From IMG/VR virus record IMGVR_UViG_3300020416_000011, positions 1-50,689 of that record: DNA of 50,689 bases. One strand, written 5' to 3'. The notes under the pieces were generated by a model. It was not told where the DNA came from. It saw only the letters and a list, made by a program, of their open reading frames with translations, and searched no databases. The translations under genes were made by a program, and so were the position numbers. Every line of letters begins with the position of its first letter. The first letter of the stretch is position 1. This document shows positions 34,253 through 40,857 of this stretch, piece by piece. Source of the DNA: a virus.

Positions 34253-34391
34253 CTTATCACCTGATGAATCAGTGATAGAAAAATTAGTAGAGATGCACCC
34301 AATGAGACAAGTGTTTTGGGCTAGTATCATTCAAATGACAATGCTGGGACTCATGGGACTTGCCATGTTTACCATAGGATTATTCGCATGA
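34215..34391 (+). CDS. 58-residue single-pass membrane protein
   Basis: A short frame overlapping the radical SAM gene by 38 nt and coupled to the SDR gene by ATGA. The soluble acidic N-terminal half (EEKLLQAVNLSPDESVIEK) is followed by a Met-rich hydrophobic helix (FWASIIQMTMLGLMGLAMF). No strong ribosome-binding site is seen. Layout matches the small membrane proteins at 16398 and 22384. Confidence 0.55.
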   Translation: MKTKEEKLLQAVNLSPDESVIEKLVEMHPMRQVFWASIIQMTMLGLMGLAMFTIGLFA

Positions 34392-34963
34392 AAATAGGAA
34401 TTACAGGAAAGACAGGACTTGCCAAAGCCATAGCGGGTGCTTTGCAAGACCACACAATTTATACACCACGAGTAGAAGATTTTACAATGAATGGGTTAAA
34501 CTTTTGGGGGTTTGATACAAGAAACTCAAATGAGTTAGACATTCTAATCAATCATGCTCACAAAAACTTTGACCAAACTAGAATACTTTACTTTGCATAT
34601 CAAGCCTGGAAAGGTAAAAAAGATAAGTATATAATCAATATATCTTCACGAGCTCACCAACCCAATATATCAAAAGGACATATGTATGCCGCGCAAAAAG
34701 CTAGTCTTAACCATCTTACTAATAATCTTGTGTATAATAGTGACAAACTCTGCCGTATAAGTACAATCAATCTCGGTTTACTCAATGATGATGACTTCCC
34801 AAGTCTTACACATAAAGAAGTAGCAGATGCAATTGAGTTTCTGATAGACATGCCAACACATATAGAGATACCCGAGATAACCATACAACACGCGGCAAAC
34901 TATCAAGAAGTACAAGCAGACAAACAAGCAATCAAGGAGTTAGAGTGGCTATCAAAGATATAA
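34388..34963 (+). CDS. short SDR-like Rossmann protein
   Basis: A 191-residue SDR relative. The N-terminal ITGKTGLAKAIA replaces the TGxxxGxG motif with a shorter loop. S86/S87, Y100 and K104 (NISSRA; YAAQK) form the Ser-Tyr-Lys triad. It is shorter than the SDR at 16580 and only loosely similar to it. Probably an NAD(P)-dependent sugar or cofactor oxidoreductase in the glycan cluster, or a degenerate member if the altered loop does not bind the cofactor. Confidence 0.72.
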   Translation: MKIGITGKTGLAKAIAGALQDHTIYTPRVEDFTMNGLNFWGFDTRNSNELDILINHAHKNFDQTRILYFAYQAWKGKKDKYIINISSRAHQPNISKGHMYAAQKASLNHLTNNLVYNSDKLCRISTINLGLLNDDDFPSLTHKEVADAIEFLIDMPTHIEIPEITIQHAANYQEVQADKQAIKELEWLSKI

Positions 34964-35616
34964 TATTTGAGAAACTAAAAAATAAGAATGTTGTACTTGT
35001 AGGTAACTCAGTAGAGATTCTCAACTATAAGAAAGCAGATTTTATAGAATCACATGATGTCGTTATCCGTATGGGTAGAGGTATACCACGACCAAGACAT
35101 TACGAAGCCATAGGTAAGCGAACAGATATTTGGGCAACTGGGTTTCTGAGAGCAGAACAAATGGTACATAAACCAGAACTCAAAGGAGTTCCAAAACTAT
35201 TGAATCGTACCCGAATAAATTTACTTACTGCTAGAAACCATGCAAGCGATATAACTCATGAGTTGCACACAATGTTTTCAGATGAAGAGCTTTTAGAAAT
35301 TTATGATGAGTTCGGATATGAGAACAATGCAGTACTTGGCAGACCATCAAACGGTTTTATAGTATTACTTTGGTTAATAAAAAAGGCATGGGTTTGGAAG
35401 AAACTTTCGATTGTTGGATTTGACTTCTTTGCCAAAGCAGCCCCTTTCAAAGTAGGTGCGGCTTACCCTAACAGTTGGCACTTGCCTAGAAATAGTGTTG
35501 ATGAGATTCCTCACAACGTCCCCGCAGAAAGAGAGTATGCACTAGAAATGTCCCGCAACGGGGTGATTCATTGGGAAATACTTTCTGACCTGAAGCCAGA
35601 AATCTTAGACGAGTAA
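34945..35616 (+). CDS. sialyltransferase-like glycosyltransferase (GT29-like pattern)
   Basis: A 223-residue protein with sialyl-motif features: VVLVGNSVEIL at the N-terminus, SHDVVIRMGRG (usually HDxVxRMN), IGKRTDIW, then SNGFIVLLWL and SIVGFDFF, and a C-terminal E-Y-A-L-E-M segment. In GT29 enzymes these parts bind CMP-sugar. GTG start with AAGGAG upstream. It is the last gene of the rightward block and ends about 10 nt before a hairpin. Confidence 0.72.
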   Translation: MAIKDIIFEKLKNKNVVLVGNSVEILNYKKADFIESHDVVIRMGRGIPRPRHYEAIGKRTDIWATGFLRAEQMVHKPELKGVPKLLNRTRINLLTARNHASDITHELHTMFSDEELLEIYDEFGYENNAVLGRPSNGFIVLLWLIKKAWVWKKLSIVGFDFFAKAAPFKVGAAYPNSWHLPRNSVDEIPHNVPAEREYALEMSRNGVIHWEILSDLKPEILDE

Positions 35617-35625
35617 GTTTTTGAA

Positions 35626-35650
35626 CGACTGATATAGTCGTAAAATTGGT
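35626..35650 (+). terminator. possible terminator between convergent operons
   Basis: A 5-bp stem CGACT/AGTCG with loop GATAT (35626-35640) followed by TAAAATTGG, in the 132 nt gap between convergent blocks. The stem is short and the downstream tract is only partly T-rich. A second AT-rich near-palindrome (AAATTTTAGAATTT) lies a little further on. Position is what a terminator should have, structure is weak. Confidence 0.35.
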
Positions 35651-35748
35651 GTTGAAATTTTAGAATTTTTGATTGACTCTTTGACGCAGAATAGCCAAAG
35701 CTGAATTACAAATTTTTCATCAGGCGTAACCATTTGAAAATTTCCTTA

Positions 35749-36747
35749 TTATATCTTACCTAACAAGTACCCTGCTTCCACTACTTTGCGAAGATATTTC
35801 TTTTGCTTATCAGCTTTTATTAACAAACGCTCGTTGATTCCATCTCTTCGTAGGTTGAGGGGTATGTTGTCAATTACACTAGTCCACATATCCCAAGGAA
35901 TAGCCATGAACGGCAAGGTAGGATAGTCGTGGTATTCTTCATATAGTTCTTTAGTTGATAGATTAGTTGAGAAAGCTTTTCGTATCATTATATTATGATT
36001 GATAGTATCTTTTGGCCCAATAGCTTCTTTATCTATTAGAGTATCTACACCCATATCAAAGTACAAAGGCATTATACCGTGCTTTCTGTTCATCAGATTC
36101 GCCATCATTACATCAGTCTTTGCAGATAAGATAAATGAATCTTTGTCATTCATATATGCGTTTCTGCCTTCTACTGCGGCTTCTCTATCTACTCTTCTAG
36201 TAGGTTTGCCATTTGCAAAGTAATGAGTCCAATGAAAATCTTTGAATTTTGCCCAGTTTAGTAATATAAAGTCTTGTTCGTAATCTGTTTTCTTAGCATC
36301 TAGTCCTATTGTTTGATAGTAGTTGCCATAGAAGGGGTGGTCAAAATATTGATGACATCTAGAGAAGTAGCATAAGTTATCTCCCATTTGTCTAACAGTT
36401 GGTACATTATCTTTGAAACTACCATTGAATAATCTTGCTCCGCGTGTGTGAACAATAACTCTTTCTATAGGAAATCCTTTTGGTTGTTTATCTTTCCAAT
36501 GCTCTTTAAACTGAAGTATAGTTCTAGCTAGTCTTTCTGACCCTGTACCTCTCCACATGAAAGGAGTTTGGTAACTATAAACTTCTCTAAAGTTTTTCAT
36601 AGCCCACTTGATAGTCGGCTCCATATTATCTATAAGTGGCCCTTTCCTATTGAACAGGTGCAGACGAAAGTTCTCGTCGCAGTCCAAAAGGGACGCGAGC
36701 GTATACTCGGTATTTATTTCTTCTGTTAGTATAACAATATCTATCAT
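35749..36747 (-). CDS. phage protein of unknown function
   Basis: A 332-residue protein, last gene of the leftward operon, joined to the preceding gene by an ATGA overlap. N-terminal strand MIDIVILTEE resembles a nucleotide-sugar-binding Rossmann start, and FFRLHLF/IERVIVHTRGARL alternate strands and helices as in GT-type folds. No DxD-type metal motif stands out. The pair with the gene at 36744 suggests glycan or surface modification, but I do not recognise the family. Confidence 0.72.
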   Translation of the reverse strand: MIDIVILTEEINTEYTLASLLDCDENFRLHLFNRKGPLIDNMEPTIKWAMKNFREVYSYQTPFMWRGTGSERLARTILQFKEHWKDKQPKGFPIERVIVHTRGARLFNGSFKDNVPTVRQMGDNLCYFSRCHQYFDHPFYGNYYQTIGLDAKKTDYEQDFILLNWAKFKDFHWTHYFANGKPTRRVDREAAVEGRNAYMNDKDSFILSAKTDVMMANLMNRKHGIMPLYFDMGVDTLIDKEAIGPKDTINHNIMIRKAFSTNLSTKELYEEYHDYPTLPFMAIPWDMWTSVIDNIPLNLRRDGINERLLIKADKQKKYLRKVVEAGYLLGKI

Positions 36748-37673
36748 TTTATCTCTACTTTTCCTGTTCCCATTTTCTTGTGGGGTCTAAATGTATATTC
36801 CCAAAATTGTTCTAAGTATCTTTCAACTCTTTCTTCTGCGTCCTCATCAAAATGAAACACAATGCCAGACCTTTTACTAGAAAGTATTTTTAAGAGTGCT
36901 GTTCGTGACCCACAGTCTTTTCCTGCTATGCCCTGATATATTGCTTCATAAGTAAGATGATTCTTTTCTCTAGCTACTCTGGGAACAGCTACTGAGTGAA
37001 TATTCTTTCCTAACAATAATCCTTCTATTCCCATTTGACTATTGGGACAGAAAGCTAAATCAGTACATCTTTCAAGAATTTCGTGACCACCTAGTTTCTT
37101 ATCTAATACTTTATCTTTCCCGTATCTGTGTTTATACTTAGCACAGTATACATGGGCTGTAATAGGGTGTGGCTTAATTACAAAACCTTTATTCATAACA
37201 TAGTCGTCTAACTTTTTCCAATCCAAAACATTTTTACCTGCTTGTATTAGATTACTTCCTGGTGGGAAGATTACTTTATCGTATGTAGAACGATTATGTT
37301 TCAATGTATATTTATTTTCTAAATTATCGATTATCTTTTGTATTCTATCTTCGTCTATCTTTTGATTCGAATCAGCAATACTGTGCATAATCCTGTCATT
37401 TATTTTTATAGTGTTTACTCTAAAGAAGCAACCACCTCCTAAGAAATCTGTATACAAGAATGCTCTTATAGTACGTAACTCATTGGTATTGAACCAAAGG
37501 TCGTATTCAAAAGGACACCCCATGTATTCCTCAGGAATTATTCTTTCACGAAATTTTGCTAGTACATCTAACCTACTCTTAGGTGGCATGCAACTGCCTG
37601 ATTTCATGAAATGCGTAGGAACATCTCCCATCGCTTCGTTTATGGCTAACTGTTCAAGTTGTTGTTTTGCCAT
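36744..37673 (-). CDS. possible GT-B glycosyltransferase-like protein
   Basis: A 309-residue protein whose C-terminal half recalls capsule/Kdo-transferase GT-B enzymes: VIFPPGSN, GFVIKPHPITAHV, and CPNSQMGIEGLLLGKNIHSVAVPR, where a conserved Glu sits in a Ser-Gln-Gly-Glu-like loop. In such enzymes this region binds the nucleotide sugar. The N-terminal half is unlike known families. It overlaps its neighbours by 4 and 20 nt. Confidence 0.68.
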   Translation of the reverse strand: MAKQQLEQLAINEAMGDVPTHFMKSGSCMPPKSRLDVLAKFRERIIPEEYMGCPFEYDLWFNTNELRTIRAFLYTDFLGGGCFFRVNTIKINDRIMHSIADSNQKIDEDRIQKIIDNLENKYTLKHNRSTYDKVIFPPGSNLIQAGKNVLDWKKLDDYVMNKGFVIKPHPITAHVYCAKYKHRYGKDKVLDKKLGGHEILERCTDLAFCPNSQMGIEGLLLGKNIHSVAVPRVAREKNHLTYEAIYQGIAGKDCGSRTALLKILSSKRSGIVFHFDEDAEERVERYLEQFWEYTFRPHKKMGTGKVEIK

Positions 37674-37842
37674 TCACTTTCTCAGTTAGTTTCCAAACTT
37701 GTAATTCTAAATCTTTTATTCTTTCTTCGTTCTCTCCGATTGTATCAAAGAGAGCCGACATTAGTCCTTCCATCTTTTTGTTCAGATAATCTGTAGTAAT
37801 CTGATCTTCAGGAAGTCCTGTTTTTATATCCATTTTCGCCAT
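37654..37842 (-). CDS. small coiled-coil protein
   Basis: A 62-residue protein. After a short polar N-terminus it forms one long amphipathic helix (MEGLMSALFDTIGENEERI, KDLELQVWKLTEKV) likely to be a coiled coil. It lies 3 nt after the repeat-fibre gene and may be a fibre assembly or oligomerisation factor. No family recognised. Confidence 0.65.
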   Translation of the reverse strand: MAKMDIKTGLPEDQITTDYLNKKMEGLMSALFDTIGENEERIKDLELQVWKLTEKVNGKTTT

Positions 37843-37845
37843 GTC

Positions 37846-40629
37846 TTAACTCGTCCATTGTGAACCGTCCCAATAGGAAGCTCCGACATCAGAAGCGCTT
37901 GATACTTCAGTATCGAATATAGTTCCAGCTTGAGAGGCTGTTATTCTTTCAAAGATACCTGTATCTGTTGCCGTAGCAATAGTTGTTAGGTGATCCGTTG
38001 TAATTGTGGTATCTGTAACTCTTGTAGTGTTGAAAGTACTAGATGTTGTCCTAGTTGTTTCAAATACAGAACCTGTTGAACTACTTGTTTCAAAAGTAGT
38101 TGTAGTATCTCTAGTAGTATCGAAAGTACTTGTAGTACTCTTACTTGTAGAGGTTGCTCTTGAACTTGCAGTAGTTGTGTTTGTTTCAAAGGTACAAGTA
38201 GTTTCTTTACTTGTTGAGGTAGCTCTACTTGTAATTGTTCCTTGTGAAGTCGCATATGTAGTAACAGTACTTTTACTTGTTTGTGTTGCTCTAGTAGTAT
38301 CTGTAGACTTCGTTGTATTAAATGTAGTTGTAGTACTTCTACTTGTTGATGTAGCTCTTGAACTTGACCTAGAAGTTGCAAAAGTTGTTTCGTAAGTTGT
38401 AATTCTGGCAGTATTCGTATTGAACTCCGTGGTTACGATTACATCATCAGTTAATCTACTTGTATTTGTATTATAGTTTGTAGATACGATTACATCATCA
38501 GTTAATTTACTTGTGTTTGTATTAAAGTCTGTAGATACAATTACTTCATCAGTTAATCTACTTGTATTTGTGTTATAGCTAGTAGAAGCGGTGAATGTTG
38601 TAATTCTAGTTGTTTCATTAGTAAAGCTAGTATTTACCTCAAACTCAGTTAATTTACTTGTGTTTGTAGCATAAGTTGTACTTGCAGTAAACTCAGTTAA
38701 TCTACTTGTATTTGTATTATAATTTGTTGATGCTATGAAACAAGTATTAGTGTTATTAGTATGTGCACCTGTGTTGTTTGTAAACTGTGTTTGATAACTT
38801 GTGTTAGTATTGTTTGTATGTGCACCTGTATTGTTTTGGAACGTTGTACCTACAATAACGTTATCAGTCTGTCTAGCTGTGTTTGTACTTGCTATGAAAC
38901 AAGTATTAGTGTTATTAGTATGAGCACCTGTATTTCTAGCTGTGTTTGTAGCTACTATGAAACAAGTATTAGTGTTATTAGTATGAGCACCTGTGTTGTT
39001 TGTAAAACCTGTACTTGCTATGAAACAAGTATTTGTATTGTTTGTATGCGCATGAGTATTATTTGTAAATGTAGTCTGATAACTTGTATTCGTATTGTAT
39101 GAAGTATTTCTACTTGTGTTATACGCTGTATTTCTACTTGTACCATACGAAGTATTATTAGTACCACTTGTACTTACAATAATTTGTGTAACCCTAGAAG
39201 TATTTGTTCCTACAATATGGTGACCAACTTCTGGGTCAATAAATACTGCTGTATTATTTCTAAATGCTGTTGCAAATGATGTATTAGTATTCCAAGCAGT
39301 ATTAGTACTTCTACTTGTATTGTATGAGGTACTTCTACTTGTACCATATGAAGTACTTCTACTTGTACTATTAGTAAATCCACAACCGTATGAAGTGTTT
39401 GTACTTACACAAGTATTTGTTGCTACAATAGCAGAAGTGTTTGTGTTTCTAGCTGTATTTGTTGAATAAGAAGTATTTGTTGCTACAATAGCAGAAGTGT
39501 TTGTGTTATTCGTAAAGCCTGTTGAGTAACAAGTATTTGTTGCTACAATAGCACAAGTGTTTGTGTTATTAGTAAAGGCGGTGCTATACGAAGTATTTGT
39601 AGACCTTATGGTATTTGTCGCGTAAGAAGTATTTGTTGCTACTATAAAGCCACAAGCATATGATGTGTTTGTTGAGTAGCAAGTATTTGTTGCTACAGTA
39701 GCACAAGTGTTTGTATTCCTACTTGTTCCAGTTTCATAGTCTGTATTTAAACTTGTACTAGTATTTCTAGTTGTATTATTAGTAAAGCTAGTATTTAAAC
39801 TTGTGTTTGTGCTGTTACTCGTATTAGTATTGTAAGCAGTAGTTAAACTTGTGCTAGTATTTCTAGTTGTAGAATTAGTAAAGCTAGTGTTGAAACAAGT
39901 ATTTGTATTTCTATTAGTTACATTCGTAAAGCTAGTGTTGAAACAAGTGTTTGTATTTCTGCTAGTTTCATTTGTAAAGCTAGTGTTGAAACAAGTATTC
40001 GTACTTTGTGAAGTCTGATTAGTAAACCCAGTAGACCTACTAGTATTTATCGTCGTGTCATACGAAGTGTTAAAGGTCGTAGTGGTATCATAGACAGTAG
40101 TAGTTGCCTTACTTGTCTCAAAAGTTGTGGTTGTAGTAAACGTAGTTGTAGTATTAAATACAGTTGTAGTTGTAGTTGTTGTATTAAATGTTGTTGTAGT
40201 AGTATACGTAGTTGTAGAGTCAAATGTTGTAGTTGTTGCTCTAGTAGTATTGTATGTTGTAGTAGTTGTAAAATTAGTTGTTGTATTAAATGTAGTAGTG
40301 GTTGCCCTAGTAGTTGCAAATGTACTAGTGGTATCTCTGCTAGTATCGAATACTGTTGTAGTAGCTTTTGTAGTATCAAAGACTGTACTTGTATTTTTGT
40401 TAGTCTCGAAAGTACAAGTTGTACTAAAAGATGTTTCCTGAGTGCCTGATATGAAAGTAGTTTGAGTATTAGTACTTCTATCTGTAGCACGGACAGCATC
40501 AAACGGCCCTTCTAAAGAGCCGCTTGCATTTACATAAACGTGATGGATACGGCGAATCGTGCCGTTATCGTTAACCGCAAGAAAGCGAATTTGACGAAGG
40601 TTGCCTCCATCGTTTACATAAATTGCCAT
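37846..40629 (-). CDS. Thr/Asn/Ser-rich repeat fibre protein
   Basis: A 927-residue protein. The N-terminal 50 residues carry two copies of a phage fibre base motif (YVNDGGNLRQI and YVNASGSLEG). Residues about 55-880 are almost wholly Thr, Asn, Ser with regularly placed aromatic, Arg/Lys, Ala and Cys residues, in units such as FNTSFTNETSRNTNTC (16) and NTNTSRLTDDVIVSTNY (17). The last 45 residues are non-repetitive (YWDGSQWTS at the end). The pattern suggests a long beta-solenoid or fibre made of T-x-T strands. Fifteen or more Cys occur in NTC units, unusual for a fibre. Probably a tail or capsid fibre; receptor unknown. Confidence 0.85.
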   Translation of the reverse strand: MAIYVNDGGNLRQIRFLAVNDNGTIRRIHHVYVNASGSLEGPFDAVRATDRSTNTQTTFISGTQETSFSTTCTFETNKNTSTVFDTTKATTTVFDTSRDTTSTFATTRATTTTFNTTTNFTTTTTYNTTRATTTTFDSTTTYTTTTTFNTTTTTTTVFNTTTTFTTTTTFETSKATTTVYDTTTTFNTSYDTTINTSRSTGFTNQTSQSTNTCFNTSFTNETSRNTNTCFNTSFTNVTNRNTNTCFNTSFTNSTTRNTSTSLTTAYNTNTSNSTNTSLNTSFTNNTTRNTSTSLNTDYETGTSRNTNTCATVATNTCYSTNTSYACGFIVATNTSYATNTIRSTNTSYSTAFTNNTNTCAIVATNTCYSTGFTNNTNTSAIVATNTSYSTNTARNTNTSAIVATNTCVSTNTSYGCGFTNSTSRSTSYGTSRSTSYNTSRSTNTAWNTNTSFATAFRNNTAVFIDPEVGHHIVGTNTSRVTQIIVSTSGTNNTSYGTSRNTAYNTSRNTSYNTNTSYQTTFTNNTHAHTNNTNTCFIASTGFTNNTGAHTNNTNTCFIVATNTARNTGAHTNNTNTCFIASTNTARQTDNVIVGTTFQNNTGAHTNNTNTSYQTQFTNNTGAHTNNTNTCFIASTNYNTNTSRLTEFTASTTYATNTSKLTEFEVNTSFTNETTRITTFTASTSYNTNTSRLTDEVIVSTDFNTNTSKLTDDVIVSTNYNTNTSRLTDDVIVTTEFNTNTARITTYETTFATSRSSSRATSTSRSTTTTFNTTKSTDTTRATQTSKSTVTTYATSQGTITSRATSTSKETTCTFETNTTTASSRATSTSKSTTSTFDTTRDTTTTFETSSSTGSVFETTRTTSSTFNTTRVTDTTITTDHLTTIATATDTGIFERITASQAGTIFDTEVSSASDVGASYWDGSQWTS
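37990..40460 (-). repeat. degenerate coding repeats in the fibre gene
   Basis: Many imperfect copies of a unit of roughly 48-51 bp, seen on the plus strand as repeated TACTTGTATTTGT- or GTTGTAGTAGT-like text. Near 38400-38600 three adjacent copies differ at only a few bases; the rest are more diverged. Because units are in frame with the protein, unequal recombination could change fibre length without breaking the frame. The two flanks of the block (38000-38400 and 40060-40440) are simpler T-T-T/V-V-type text. Confidence 0.75.
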
Positions 40630-40637
40630 TTAAGTTC

Positions 40638-40856
40638 CTATGAGTATACGTACCAGACGTGTCCGCTAGACGTTCCACTTGTACTTGTTGGAGCGGTTGT
40701 TGTAATTGTAAAAGGCAATCTAGCCGCAGCGATAGTACCTGTCATCTTTGTGCCAGGAACGTCCATGTTAGATACCTGTCTACTACTATTTACAATTTCT
40801 GTTCCGTCAATACTCAAACCTGTATCTTCAATATTGAATTGTAGTTTTTGTCCCAT
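40638..40856 (-). CDS. small fibre-associated structural protein
   Basis: A 72-residue protein: GQKLQFNIEDTGLSIDGTEI, then Thr/Ser-rich strands (LPFTITTTAPTSTSGTSSG) and VWYVYS at the end. This beta-rich, low-charge composition is typical of short baseplate or fibre adaptor proteins. It lies between two fibre genes with gaps of 8 and 1 nt. Confidence 0.68.
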   Translation of the reverse strand: MGQKLQFNIEDTGLSIDGTEIVNSSRQVSNMDVPGTKMTGTIAAARLPFTITTTAPTSTSGTSSGHVWYVYS

Positions 40857-40857
40857 T

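Noticed and set aside
40127-40441. Plus-strand valine-rich frame (VVVV-type protein)
   Set aside because: It is the antisense reading of the Thr/Asn repeat fibre; GTT/GTA codons are the complement of AAC/TAC/ACT. No ribosome-binding site or promoter. The same applies to the frames at 38006-38395 and 38761-39102.
37990-40460. Possible CRISPR or intergenic tandem array
   Set aside because: Repeats are in frame with one long protein, vary in length and sequence and have no spacers, so they are coding fibre repeats.
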